The notes: a model not told the origin generated them from the sequence alone. 14,772 nucleotides of DNA from Candidatus Faecivivens stercoravium (GCA_018712425.1 DVHA01000100.1:1-14772); one strand, 5' to 3'. Shown: positions 5,139-13,024, numbered from the stretch's first letter. Numbers and translations are program-made.

Positions 5139-5208
5139 GGGTCCCGGCTGTTCCGGCAGGGGCCCGAAAACGCTGCCCGCCTGAAAGCGGGGTGAGGGCC
5201 CGGGATCC
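5139..5208 (+). promoter_or_regulatory. GC-rich structured leader of the purine permease, class unknown
   Basis: A 9-bp closing stem pairs 5139-5147 with 5200-5208 (one G-T pair). Inside are CCCGC/GCGGG around CTGAAA (5176-5191) and a small CTG/CAG hairpin. It starts within a few bases of the expected transcription start and ends shortly before the ribosome-binding site. It does not show the conserved loops of the classical purine riboswitch. It may be a regulatory RNA or simply a stable leader. Confidence 0.4.
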
Positions 5209-5238
5209 GGCGGCGAACAGAAAGGTGAGTGCATACTC

Positions 5239-6585
5239 GTGTTTAAGCTCAAAGAAAACGGGACGACGGTCAGCCGTGAAATTACGGCGGGCCTGACGAC
5301 CTTCTTCGCGATGGCCTATATCATCGTCACCAACCCGAATATTTTAAGCGAGGCGGGGATGGAATGGGGCGCGGTCTTCCTTGCCACCATCATCTCGGCC
5401 ATCATCGGTACCCTAGTCATGGGCCTGGTCGCCAACGTCCCTTACGCCCAGGCGCCCGGGATGGGGCTCAATGCCTTCTTCGTCTACACCGTCTGCGGCG
5501 CGCTCGGGTTTACCTGGCAGCAGGCGCTTTCGATGGTTTTCATCTGCGGCCTCTTCAACATCCTGATTACCGTGACCAAGATCCGGAAATCGATCATCAA
5601 GTCGATCCCCCGCAGCCTCCAGAACGCCATCGGCGGCGGCATCGGCATCTTCGTCGCTTACCTCGGCCTTCTGAATGTCCGCATTATTACTTTTGGTTCC
5701 GATGTCCCGGCCTTGGCGACCCTCAACCAGCCGGCTTTCTGGCTTTTCCTGATCGGCCTCGCCCTTACGGTCGTACTGCTGGTCTTAAAAGTCAAGGGCG
5801 CGGTGCTGATCGGCATCATTGCCACGGCTATCATCGGCATCCCGATGGGCGTTACCTCTACGACTGACACCGTCAGCTTTATCGATGCCTGCAAGGCGCT
5901 TCCTTCCACCTTCGGCGCAATCTTTACGGCGGAAGGCCTGCCCAGCCTCTTTACCGATATGGCGAAGCTGCCGCTGGTCCTGATCACCATCTTCTCCTTC
6001 AGCGTCACCGATACCTTCGACACCATCGGCACCTTCATCGGCACCGGCCGCCGCGCCGGCATCTTCAGCGATGAGGATGAAAAGGCGATGGAAAGCACCC
6101 CCGGCTTTAAGTCCAAGATGGACCGGGCGCTGTTTGCCGACGCTACCGCCACCTCGATCGGCGCGATCTTCGGCACCTCCAATACGACGACCTTCGTCGA
6201 AAGCGCAGCCGGTATCGGCGCCGGCGGCCGCACCGGCCTGACCAGCGTTGTCGTCGCCATCTGCTTCGCCCTCAGCGCTTTCCTCGCGACCTTCGTCAGC
6301 GCGGTCCCCTTCGCGGCTACCGCCCCGGCCCTGGTGGTCGTCGGTATTATGATGATGTCCTCCTTTAAGGAGATCAAATGGGATGATTTTGAAGATGCGG
6401 TCCCCGCTTTCTTCGCCGGCATCTTCATGGCGCTCTGCTACTCGATTTCCTATGGCATCGGCGCCGGCTTCATCTTCTACTGCATCACCAAGATCTGCAA
6501 GAAGCAGGCAAAGGAGATCCACCCGATCCTCTGGGTGGTCACCGCGCTGTTTATCTTAAACTTCGTGCTTCTGGCGATTATCTGA
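5239..6585 (+). CDS. NCS2 family guanine/hypoxanthine permease (AzgA/PbuG type)
   Basis: A 448-residue polytopic inner-membrane protein importing purine bases, probably hypoxanthine and guanine by proton symport, for salvage. Family marks are the N-terminal FKLKENGTTVSREITAG, QAPGMGLNAFF (71-81), the substrate-site segment TDTFDTIGT (257-265) and NTTTFVESAAGIGAGGRTG (315-333). Length is normal for the AzgA subgroup, which is distinct from the uracil/xanthine branch. The start is GTG, in line with the usual N-terminus; AGAAAGGTGAG lies upstream at a slightly long spacing, so translation may be modest. It has its own promoter and a GC-rich leader, and a terminator follows, so it is a single-gene unit. 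Confidence 0.93.
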   Translation: MFKLKENGTTVSREITAGLTTFFAMAYIIVTNPNILSEAGMEWGAVFLATIISAIIGTLVMGLVANVPYAQAPGMGLNAFFVYTVCGALGFTWQQALSMVFICGLFNILITVTKIRKSIIKSIPRSLQNAIGGGIGIFVAYLGLLNVRIITFGSDVPALATLNQPAFWLFLIGLALTVVLLVLKVKGAVLIGIIATAIIGIPMGVTSTTDTVSFIDACKALPSTFGAIFTAEGLPSLFTDMAKLPLVLITIFSFSVTDTFDTIGTFIGTGRRAGIFSDEDEKAMESTPGFKSKMDRALFADATATSIGAIFGTSNTTTFVESAAGIGAGGRTGLTSVVVAICFALSAFLATFVSAVPFAATAPALVVVGIMMMSSFKEIKWDDFEDAVPAFFAGIFMALCYSISYGIGAGFIFYCITKICKKQAKEIHPILWVVTALFILNFVLLAII

Positions 6586-6616
6586 TTTCCCCGGACGGGA
6601 ATTACCCTCATGAGAG

Positions 6617-6642
6617 ACGGCTGGTGGGAACCGGCCGTTTTT
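6617..6642 (+). terminator. Terminator of the purine permease
   Basis: ACGGCTGGT pairs with ACCGGCCGT (one G-T pair, loop GGGA) and runs into TTTTT. Its position rules out an earlier start for the next gene at 6610. Confidence 0.88.
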
Positions 6643-6675
6643 CATGTCATCCACATTGCGTTGAGGTGTTCTAAA

Positions 6676-7779
6676 ATGTCATTTGTCCATGCCCGTTGGC
6701 GGTTTGTCAGGCGGGAGACAGTGCTGGCGGCGGCTTCGATGATCCTGGTGCCGCCGGACGCGGGCTATCTCTCCTATATCGACTGGGATACCCTGTCGAT
6801 GCTCTTTTCCCTGATGGCGGTCATGAAGGGGTTCCAGAAGGCCGGGCTGTTCGAATTCCTGGGCAGCGGGCTGCTGCACCACACCCGGACCAGCCGGGGG
6901 ATGATGCTGGTGCTCGTCTTCCTGCCGTTTGTTTGCAGCATGGTCGTCACCAACGACGTTTCGCTGATTACCTTCGTCCCCTTCGCGCTGGTGGTGCTGC
7001 GGCTGGCGGGGCAGGAGAAGCTGGTGGTGCCGGTGGTGGTGATGCAGACGGTCGCCGCCAACCTCGGCAGTATGCTGACCCCGATGGGCAACCCACAGAA
7101 CCTCTACCTGTTTAACCGGTCGGGGATGGGGTTTGGGGAGGTGGCAGCGCTCCACCTGCCCTACGCGCTGCTGGCAGCGGCGGGGCTGCTCGCCCTCTGC
7201 TGCCTGCGGAAGCGGGAGGAAACGGCTGTCGCCGCCGCGCCGGCCGGGTTTTCCGGCACCCGGCCGCTTATCTGGTCGGCGGCGGGGTTTGTCCTCTGCC
7301 TCTTCGGCATCTTTAACCTGCTGCCGCCGGTGTTCATCGCGGCGGTGGTGGCGCTGTTCCTCCTGTTTGCCGACCGGAGGCTCCTTTTGTCGGTCGATTA
7401 CAGCCTGCTGGGGACCTTCATCGCCTTTTTCATCTTCATCGGCAATCTTGGCAGCATCGGGCCGTTCCGGGATTTCCTCTCGTCTGTCCTTTCGGGGCAT
7501 GAGGTGCCGGTGGCGGTGCTGGCGAGCCAGGTGATCAGCAACGTACCGGCGGCCCTCCTCCTCTCGGGGTTTTCCGACAACTGGGCGGGGCTGATGGTCG
7601 GGTGCAACCTCGGCGGGCTCGGGACGCTGATTGCGTCGATGGCGAGCCTCATTTCCTATAAGCTGGTTGCCCGGGATTACCCGGCGGAAAAGGGAAGGTA
7701 TTTTAAACAGTTCACCCTCTATAATCTCGGCTTCCTCGCGGCGCTGCTGGCGCTGTGGTGGCTGCTGGGAACAACATAA
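6676..7779 (+). CDS. SLC13 / ArsB-NhaD type anion permease
   Basis: A 367-residue membrane protein of the ion transporter superfamily (CitMHS/ArsB/NhaD/SLC13 fold), with about ten hydrophobic segments. Two repeat halves are visible. The first has TNDVSLITFVPF (92-103) and NLGSMLTPMGNPQNLYLF (129-146), the second has SQVISNVPAALLLSGF (284-299) and NLGGLGTLIASMASLI (311-326). These are the re-entrant loop motifs that bind ion and substrate. Substrate cannot be told from sequence: arsenite, dicarboxylate, sulfate or Na+/H+ exchange are all known in the group. The ATG at 6676 has GAGGTG seven bases upstream; the in-frame ATG at 6610 is rejected because a terminator lies between. No arsenic-resistance neighbours are present. 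A dispersed repeat starts at its stop codon. Confidence 0.87.
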   Translation: MSFVHARWRFVRRETVLAAASMILVPPDAGYLSYIDWDTLSMLFSLMAVMKGFQKAGLFEFLGSGLLHHTRTSRGMMLVLVFLPFVCSMVVTNDVSLITFVPFALVVLRLAGQEKLVVPVVVMQTVAANLGSMLTPMGNPQNLYLFNRSGMGFGEVAALHLPYALLAAAGLLALCCLRKREETAVAAAPAGFSGTRPLIWSAAGFVLCLFGIFNLLPPVFIAAVVALFLLFADRRLLLSVDYSLLGTFIAFFIFIGNLGSIGPFRDFLSSVLSGHEVPVAVLASQVISNVPAALLLSGFSDNWAGLMVGCNLGGLGTLIASMASLISYKLVARDYPAEKGRYFKQFTLYNLGFLAALLALWWLLGTT

Positions 7780-7974
7780 GAATCGGCGCTGGCGCTTCCG
7801 TTACGAAGGAACGGGCGAAGATCAGAAGTTTAGGGTCAAGCCCTTTTTAAAGGGCTTGCGGGAGTGGAGAGGGCAGAGCCCTTTCCCAGGCACTCACCTT
7901 CCGTACTTCCGAAGCTGTCCACGGCTGCCCCACCTATAACGAAGGGTGCGCAGCACTCAAAAAATAATCCAAAT
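7779..7974 (+). repeat. Dispersed ~195-bp repeat, copy 1
   Basis: Starts with AGAATCGGCGCTGG at the stop codon of the permease. It contains a 10-bp stem CAAGCCCTTT/AAAGGGCTTG (7837-7858), then the shared GCGGGA-TGGA-GGGCAGAGCCC-TTCCCAGGC block, TTCCGAAGCTG, and GTGCGCAGCAC near the end. It aligns end to end with 11687-11880 in the same orientation. Non-coding. Confidence 0.82.
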
Positions 7975-7983
7975 CTATTTTAG

Positions 7984-8009
7984 GGCCCTTTCCAGGGCCT
8001 TTTCTTTTT
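7984..8009 (+). terminator. Intrinsic terminator downstream of the SLC13 permease
   Basis: GGCCCT pairs with AGGGCC (loop TTCC), followed by a T-rich run TTTTCTTTTT. It lies after the dispersed repeat and before the next promoter. Confidence 0.75.
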
Positions 8010-8039
8010 GCCCCGGTACTGGGAAAAGACGAAAAAAGC

Positions 8040-8068
8040 TGGACAATCTGCCCGCTTTGTGCTATAAT
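8040..8068 (+). promoter_or_regulatory. Promoter of the GNAT/methyltransferase pair
   Basis: TGGACA (one mismatch) and perfect TATAAT are 17 bases apart, 29 bases before the start codon. Confidence 0.8.
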
Positions 8069-8097
8069 TGCCTAAATTTACCAAAGGAGGCTTTTCG

Positions 8098-8946
8098 ATG
8101 GAGCTTTTCACTTTTCAGGACGTCCCCGCCTTTTCGGCGGCGGTGGCGCCCTTCCTCGCCCGGCATGAGGCGGAGAACAACCTGATGCTGGGGATTATCG
8201 ACTTCGGCATCAAAAACCCGGCCGCGGCGGCGGATTGGGAGATGGCCGCCGTCATGGACGGGGGAGAGCCGGTTCTGGCGGCCCTCCGTACCCCGCCCCA
8301 GAATCTGATTGTCGCGGGAGAAGGGGCAGAGGCTGACGCGTTAGCGCTGCTGGCGGCCCATTACGCCGGGAAGCCGCTGCCGGGAGTGATCGGGCCGTCC
8401 GCCCTGGCACAGGCGTTCGCCGCCCGGTACGCCGGGGAGAACGGGTTTAAGTGGAAGGTTACAATGGCCGAGACGGTCTACCGGCTGACCGCCGCCGCCG
8501 ATGTCCCGCAGCCGGGGACGCTGCGGCCGGCGGGGGAGCGGGACCGCTTCTTCCTCGCCTACTGGCTCCGGGCCTCGGATGAAGAGATTTTCCACCGGGA
8601 GGCGGCGCTGGACTTTGAAAGAGCGGCGGAACGGATGGCGGCGGGGGACCTCTACCTCTACGAGGTGGATGGGATGCCGGTCTGCATGGCCGGGACCAGC
8701 CGCCAGATGCCCCATGGCCGCTCGATCGGGCCGGTCTACACCCCGCCCATCTTCCGCCGGAAAGGCTATGCCACCGCCGCGGCGGCGGCCCTCAGCCAGG
8801 TGATCCTGGAGAGGGGGAACGAATATGCCGCCCTCTTTGCCGACGCCTCCAACCCCGCTTCCAACCGCGCCTATCAGAAGGCGGGGTTTGTGGCGGTGGA
8901 TGAGGTCGCCGAGATCGGGTTTCTGCCGGGGACGGACGAGGTGTGA
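8098..8946 (+). CDS. GNAT family N-acetyltransferase, two-domain form
   Basis: A 282-residue predicted acetyltransferase. The C-terminal half is the typical catalytic GNAT domain: IGPVYTPPIFRRKGYATAAA (about 210-229) with the acetyl-CoA loop RRKGYA, then SNPASNRAYQKAGF (251-264). The N-terminal half (1-130) is a more divergent, degenerate GNAT-like domain, as in the COG3393-type group. The substrate is unknown. The ATG at 8098 follows AAAGGAGG at ideal spacing and the promoter lies just upstream. The next reading frame, a damaged methyltransferase, starts four bases after the stop, so the two were one operon. Confidence 0.86.
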   Translation: MELFTFQDVPAFSAAVAPFLARHEAENNLMLGIIDFGIKNPAAAADWEMAAVMDGGEPVLAALRTPPQNLIVAGEGAEADALALLAAHYAGKPLPGVIGPSALAQAFAARYAGENGFKWKVTMAETVYRLTAAADVPQPGTLRPAGERDRFFLAYWLRASDEEIFHREAALDFERAAERMAAGDLYLYEVDGMPVCMAGTSRQMPHGRSIGPVYTPPIFRRKGYATAAAAALSQVILERGNEYAALFADASNPASNRAYQKAGFVAVDEVAEIGFLPGTDEV

Positions 8947-8950
8947 GCGG

Positions 8951-9428
8951 ATGGCGCAGTTAAACGCGGACGGGCAGGTCAAAGAGCAGTACGCCGACGG
9001 GAAAAACCTCTCCACCCGGGCGGGGCTGCACGCCAAATACAGCACCAACCCCATGGGCCTGACCAACTGGCTGTTTAATCAGTACCGGTTTGAGCCCGGC
9101 GGCCGGATCCTCGAACTGGAGTGCGGCACCGGCAGCCAGTGGGAAGGGCGGCTGGAGGAGCTCCCGGAGGGGTGCAGCCTCATCCTCTCCGAACGGCGGC
9201 AGGCTGCTGGAACCCTGTTTCGCGTCGGTCGAGCGGCGGGACTATCCGGACGCCCTCGCCGTCACCGGGACGGCCGATCTGGTGGACTGGGTGCGGTCGA
9301 CCGGCGGGATGACCGGTTATACCGAAGAGGAGCTGGACAAGCTCTCCGCCTATTTTGAGGGTATCCGCCGCCGGGACGGGTTCATCTATATCCCGAAGGA
9401 GTGCGGGGTGTTCGTCTGCCGGGCGTAG
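8951..9428 (+). pseudogene. Class I SAM-dependent methyltransferase, internally deleted and frameshifted
   Basis: The first part (frame of the ATG at 8951, about 81 codons) begins MAQLNADGQVKEQYADGKNL and contains the SAM-binding motif I as LELECGTG (54-61), where the first glycine is replaced by glutamate. At about 9190 the homology jumps into another frame: from NGGRLLEPCFASVERRDYP onward (about 78 residues) it matches the C-terminal part of the same enzyme family and ends FVCRA. Intact relatives are about 250-260 residues, so roughly 100 residues of the SAM-binding core and following helices are missing. Translation from the ATG would continue to a stop at 9356-9358 with an unrelated tail. 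It follows the GNAT gene by four bases. A real deletion and an assembly error both remain possible. Confidence 0.83.
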
Positions 9429-9574
9429 GCCCGTTCCTAAATTTTTCATGGAAAGTCGGTTCTCTTTTACCGCCGTTTCACCCTCTTTTCACCGGCAATC
9501 TGTCTTTTCCGGCTATACTGGTTATATGCCCGGGGATTCCCCGGCAGAATCAAACCGGAAAGGACAGACCGTTT

Positions 9575-10168
9575 ATGAAAATAAAGAGAATTTTAGCCGC
9601 CGGTGTGCTGGCGGCTGTTTCCATCCTCTCGCTGGGGGGATGCGGCGGAGATAGTTCGGCGGAAGATACCATCGGCGTCGTCGTCAGCTCGGCCTATGTA
9701 GACGACGAGGCGCTCCAGGCTTTTGCCGGTGAGCTGGTGGCCGCCCACCCCGACTGGGAGGGCAAGGTAATCTTCACTTCCCAGTCGATGGGCGATTCTG
9801 AAATCGATGGTGCGGCATATGGTGCCGCCGTGATGCAGCAGACGGCGATGGCGGCGGCAGATGAGATGGATATCATGGTCTGTGACGATGAAAACGGCGC
9901 CCGGAACAGCCGCAGCGAACTCTTCATCCCCCTCTCCGACCTCTTCACCGAAGAGGAGATTGCCGCTTTCGGCGAGACGCTGACCTTTGAGATGGTGGAT
10001 GAGTCGGGCAATCCGACCGGCGAAATGGCCCCGACCTGCGGCGTCCGGGTGACCGGGGACGGGTTCGACACGGCGGCCGGGGGTGCGGACCTCGGGGCCT
10101 ATATCGTCTCGACCGATAAGGATGAGGCGCTTGTCAAGGAGATTTTTGAAACACTGATCGACAGTTAA
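9575..10168 (+). CDS. Small lipoprotein of unknown function
   Basis: A 197-residue predicted lipoprotein: MKIKR, a hydrophobic stretch, and lipobox LGGC with C23 as lipidation site. The mature part is acidic and starts with a beta strand (TIGVVVSSAYVDD) that looks like the opening strand of a solute-binding fold. The C-terminus (ADLGAYIVSTDKDEALVKEIFETLID) is compatible with that, but the protein is short and I recognise no family. AAAGGAC precedes the ATG; a TATACT (9514-9519) may be a -10 box, without a clear -35. The next gene begins 17 bases after the stop, so the two are probably co-transcribed. Confidence 0.82.
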   Translation: MKIKRILAAGVLAAVSILSLGGCGGDSSAEDTIGVVVSSAYVDDEALQAFAGELVAAHPDWEGKVIFTSQSMGDSEIDGAAYGAAVMQQTAMAAADEMDIMVCDDENGARNSRSELFIPLSDLFTEEEIAAFGETLTFEMVDESGNPTGEMAPTCGVRVTGDGFDTAAGGADLGAYIVSTDKDEALVKEIFETLIDS

Positions 10169-10185
10169 GAGAAGGAGTTTTGTAT

Positions 10186-11559
10186 ATGCAGCCGCTGACG
10201 CTTAAAAACCTGCGGGATTTCCTGATGGAGGAGGGGCGGGGGGAGGCCCTCTGCCTCGCCCCTGACCCCGTCTGGGACGAGGGGGAGGAACACTACTTCT
10301 GCACGCCGGTGGGCGCTAAGATTATCGGCTCGGCCGGCGTCGACGGCATCCACTTCTGCCAGATTCCCGGGGCGGAACGGGTCTATGCCGTCAGCCCGAT
10401 GAACGGGGAAGGGGAGCGTGTCCACCCGGTGGCCGAAAACCTCGGGGATTTCTGCCGCCTGCTCCTTGCCTGCGGCTCCACCGCCGCCATCGAGCAGGCC
10501 TGGCAGTGGAATAAAGAGGAATTTATCCGGTTTGTCGGGGAGGACCAGCCGGACGCCGAAGGCCGCGCCGCCCTCGAGGCGCTGGCCGAACGGTTTTCCC
10601 TCGGGCGGATGGAGGACCCGTATGATTATATGGCGAAGGTGCGGGAAGGTTTTTCGGAATCCGACCTTATCTATCCGGCGGAAGAGGGGACAGAACCGGC
10701 ACAGCTGGAAGAACCGGATCACTTCCCCTCTTTTTACGGCGATACCGTCCGGTTCCCGCCGGTTGGCCGTCCCATTCCGTTTCAATGGGGCGGGAAGGAG
10801 GCATATGTCCTTGGGTACGGCGTGATAGATGGCTGGTTTATCGTTGACGTCGCCTTCCATTGGACAAACGAGATGATCGATCAGCTGCTGAAAGCGCAGT
10901 CCTGGGACGGCTTTGAAGTGTCGATTGACACCCGGCTTGCCGCAGGTTCCCCCAACAGTTTCCGGGGGTGCAGCGTTACCTATTTCCCAGAGTATGTAAA
11001 ACGGGATGCGGAATGGCGGCAGATGGCCAGCGCAGGGCGGATGATCTGGCACTACAGCCTCCGCGCCTCCCAGAACTGGGTGATTCACCGGCAGGGCTTC
11101 CGCTGGGAAGAGGGCTTTGGCGGCCCCGCCGTCCTTACGGTTGCCCATGAGGAATACTGGAAAGAAGCCGCCCGGTTTACTGTTACGGCGGCAGGGCAGG
11201 TTTTCACCCTGCCGCACCCCGACGGCGGGGAGCTGACGCTGCGGGTCACGGCTTTTGAGCCGGAAGATATTGGCGAACAGCTGCCGGGGGAGCGGGACGG
11301 GGAACCTCATAAGCTCCGTTCGATGGGCTATACCCTTTCCCCCGACCCCGGCAAGGAGCGGGTACGGCTCCAGGACACCGCCCCGTCTGACCCCTATCGG
11401 GGCGCCGACGGCCCGACCGCCGCTTTTATTGGCGTCATCGGCCCGGATATTGCCGCATCGTCCTCCCTCCGCTTTGAAGTCCCGGAGAGCGTCACCTGGT
11501 CTTACCAGTTTCAGTATCAGGATCCGGAAAAGGTGGAAATCCTTCTCCCGACAGAATAA
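10186..11559 (+). CDS. Conserved hypothetical protein, 457 residues
   Basis: I do not recognise a named family. There is no signal peptide or membrane segment. The N-terminal third (about 1-120) has the pattern IGSAGVDGIHFCQIPG...VYAVSPMN...VHPVAENLGDFCRLLLACGS followed by an acidic, tryptophan-containing helix (QAWQWNKEEF), which recalls SMI1/KNR4 (SUKH)-like folds; this is a resemblance only. The C-terminal two thirds (about 190-457) look beta-rich, with many aromatic residues, DGWFIVDVAFHW, and ESVTWSYQFQYQDPEKVEIL at the end. The ATG at 10186 has AAGGAG at good spacing. It is probably in one operon with the preceding lipoprotein and is closed by a strong terminator. Confidence 0.8.
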   Translation: MQPLTLKNLRDFLMEEGRGEALCLAPDPVWDEGEEHYFCTPVGAKIIGSAGVDGIHFCQIPGAERVYAVSPMNGEGERVHPVAENLGDFCRLLLACGSTAAIEQAWQWNKEEFIRFVGEDQPDAEGRAALEALAERFSLGRMEDPYDYMAKVREGFSESDLIYPAEEGTEPAQLEEPDHFPSFYGDTVRFPPVGRPIPFQWGGKEAYVLGYGVIDGWFIVDVAFHWTNEMIDQLLKAQSWDGFEVSIDTRLAAGSPNSFRGCSVTYFPEYVKRDAEWRQMASAGRMIWHYSLRASQNWVIHRQGFRWEEGFGGPAVLTVAHEEYWKEAARFTVTAAGQVFTLPHPDGGELTLRVTAFEPEDIGEQLPGERDGEPHKLRSMGYTLSPDPGKERVRLQDTAPSDPYRGADGPTAAFIGVIGPDIAASSSLRFEVPESVTWSYQFQYQDPEKVEILLPTE

Positions 11560-11564
11560 GAAAA

Positions 11565-11606
11565 CCCGGCTGCCGTTTTTTTTGAATGGCAGCCGGGCAT
11601 TTTTTT
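11565..11606 (+). terminator. Terminator of the lipoprotein/hypothetical operon
   Basis: CCCGGCTGCC pairs with GGCAGCCGGG (10 bp, 13-base loop containing a T run), followed by CATTTTTTT. Confidence 0.9.
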
Positions 11607-11607
11607 A

Positions 11608-11686
11608 ATGAATAATGAAGATTGAAGAATAAAAAATGAAGAATGGCGGTTGGACGCTCCGCGTCCTCCATTTTGATGGAAACGTA
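11608..11686 (+). repeat. AATGAAGA-like degenerate direct repeats and a nested hairpin
   Basis: Several imperfect AATGAAGA/AATAATGAAGATTGAAGA units run to 11643. A hairpin follows with GGACGC/GCGTCC (loop TCC) nested inside AATGG/CCATT (11642-11672). Non-coding, directly before the second copy of the 195-bp repeat. Confidence 0.5.
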
Positions 11687-11880
11687 AGAATCGGCGCTGG
11701 TGTTAAAGTGACAAAGAAACGTGTGCAGAATGAAAAGTTTTACTCGATTTTTTTCAAAAAATCGCGGGAATGGAAGGGGCAGAGCCCCTTCCCAGGCGCT
11801 CAGTTTCCGTATTTCCGAAGCTGACCACAGTTTTGCCACTGATAATGAAGCGTGCGCAGCACCCAAAAAATACTCAAAAT
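11687..11880 (+). repeat. Dispersed ~195-bp repeat, copy 2
   Basis: Aligns end to end with 7779-7974. The stem CGATTTTTT/AAAAAATCG (11745-11764) stands where copy 1 has CAAGCCCTTT/AAAGGGCTTG, so pairing is kept although both arms changed. The following GGGGCAGAGCCCC hairpin also changes in a paired way. Non-coding. Confidence 0.82.
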
Positions 11881-11914
11881 AAAAACCGCCGCCCTCCTGC
11901 ACGGAGAGCGGCGG
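11874..11914 (-). terminator. Terminator of the rpsF-ssb-rpsR operon
   Basis: On the minus strand ACCGCCGC pairs with GCGGCGGT (8 bp) and runs into TTTTTATTTT. It lies 11 bases after the rpsR stop and slightly overlaps the end of the dispersed repeat. Confidence 0.88.
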
Positions 11915-11925
11915 TTCTTTGACAA

Positions 11926-12162
11926 TTAGTCGTTGACAAAGGGGATCAGGGCGATGATCCGGGCACGCTTGACAGCGACGGTCAGCTGGCGCTGATGCCG
12001 GGCGCAGGTGCCGGTAACCCGTCTGGGGATGATCTTCGCTCTTTCAGACAGGACCTTGCGGCTGTATTTGCCGATGGTCTTGTAATCGATGTTCTCGACC
12101 TTATCAACACAGAAAGCGCAGACTTTTCTGCGGGGCTTTCTGCCGCGGTTGTTTCTTTCCAT
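11926..12162 (-). CDS. rpsR: 30S ribosomal protein S18
   Basis: A 78-residue protein of normal length that binds S6 on the platform of the 30S subunit. The core RAKIIPRRVTGTCARHQRQL (41-60) is diagnostic. It is the zinc-type paralogue: C15-x-x-C18 and C53-x-x-H56 are all present. Last gene of rpsF-ssb-rpsR, 40 bases after ssb, with a terminator behind it. Confidence 0.97.
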   Translation of the reverse strand: MERNNRGRKPRRKVCAFCVDKVENIDYKTIGKYSRKVLSERAKIIPRRVTGTCARHQRQLTVAVKRARIIALIPFVND

Positions 12163-12202
12163 GGAAGCAGGCTCCTTTCAACAGAATTGAGATGAAATCA
12201 AA

Positions 12203-12715
12203 TTAGAAGGGGAGATCTCCGTCGTCGTTATCCAGCTCTTCAAAACCGCTGCCGCCGAAATCGCCGACCGACAGGCTCTGGCCCCGCTGGGGTTCCTCAA
12301 ACCGTGGCGCCGGCTGCTGGTAGGTGTTCCCACCGTAGCTTTGGCCGCCGTAGGACGCATCCCCGTAGCTCTGGCCGCCCTGTCCGCCGCCCTGACGGGA
12401 ATCGGCAAAATAGGCCTGATCTACCACAACGTCAAAAGCGGTCCGTTTCTGGCCGGTTTTGTCTTCATAGCTTCTGGTCTGGAGGCTGCCTTCGACGCAG
12501 ATCATCCGCCCTTTGGAAAAGTAGCGGGAGATAAATTCGCCGGTCTGCCGCCAGGCAACGCAGGAGATAAAATCCGTCTGCCGTTCACCGGAAGCCTTGT
12601 TCTGGTAGTTGCGGTCGACCGCAATGCGGAAGGAAGCGACCGAGATGCCGTTGGGCGTCTGGCGCAGTTCCGGGTCGGCCACCAGCCTGCCCATTAAGAA
12701 AATGCGGTTTAACAT
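12203..12715 (-). CDS. ssb: Single-stranded DNA-binding protein
   Basis: A 170-residue SSB. Residues 1-105 are the OB fold (MLNRIFLMGRLVADPELRQT, TDFISCVAWRQTGEFISRYF, KGRMICVEGSLQTRSYEDK). A low-complexity Gly/Gln/Tyr linker (about 108-150) follows, and the acidic tail DDGDLPF recruits partner proteins. Middle gene of the classical operon, 15 bases after rpsF. It is the chromosomal housekeeping copy, as its position between S6 and S18 shows. Confidence 0.97.
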   Translation of the reverse strand: MLNRIFLMGRLVADPELRQTPNGISVASFRIAVDRNYQNKASGERQTDFISCVAWRQTGEFISRYFSKGRMICVEGSLQTRSYEDKTGQKRTAFDVVVDQAYFADSRQGGGQGGQSYGDASYGGQSYGGNTYQQPAPRFEEPQRGQSLSVGDFGGSGFEELDNDDGDLPF

Positions 12716-12730
12716 ACTGGTCCCTCCGAA

Positions 12731-13024
12731 TTAAACTCTGGTGACAACCAGAGAACGCAGAACGCCGTCAGCGATTCTCAGTCTTCTCTCCAGTTCACGG
12801 GGGAAGGACGGGACGCTGTTGAAGGTGTAAAGGACATAGTAGCCTTCGCCTTCGTCGTTGATTTCGTAAGCAAGAGCTCTCTTGCCCCACTCGTCAACGG
12901 ACTCGAGAGTGCCGTTGTCGCGGATGAGGGACGCGAACCGTTCCACCGATTCCTTGATGGATTCTTCGCCCTGCTTCATGCTGAAAATAACAACTGCCTC
13001 GTAGTTTTCGTTCAGTTTTGCCAT
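12731..13024 (-). CDS. rpsF: 30S ribosomal protein S6
   Basis: A 97-residue S6 of normal length (NYEAVVIFSMKQGEES, KRALAYEINDEGEGYYVLY, ERRLRIADGVLRSLVVTRV). The ATG at 13024 is chosen because a perfect AGGAGG lies about ten bases upstream; the in-frame GTG at 13036 overlaps that site and cannot be the start. First gene of the operon, with a perfect promoter and an 80-base leader. Confidence 0.97.
   Translation of the reverse strand: MAKLNENYEAVVIFSMKQGEESIKESVERFASLIRDNGTLESVDEWGKRALAYEINDEGEGYYVLYTFNSVPSFPRELERRLRIADGVLRSLVVTRV

Noticed and set aside
5139..5208. Classical purine riboswitch
   Set aside because: The conserved TATAA-type P1 region and the two kissing-loop sequences are not present; the leader is far too GC-rich and folds differently.
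6610..6675. N-terminal extension of the SLC13-type permease from the ATG at 6610
   Set aside because: It runs through a strong terminator hairpin and T run, while the ATG at 6676 has a good ribosome-binding site.
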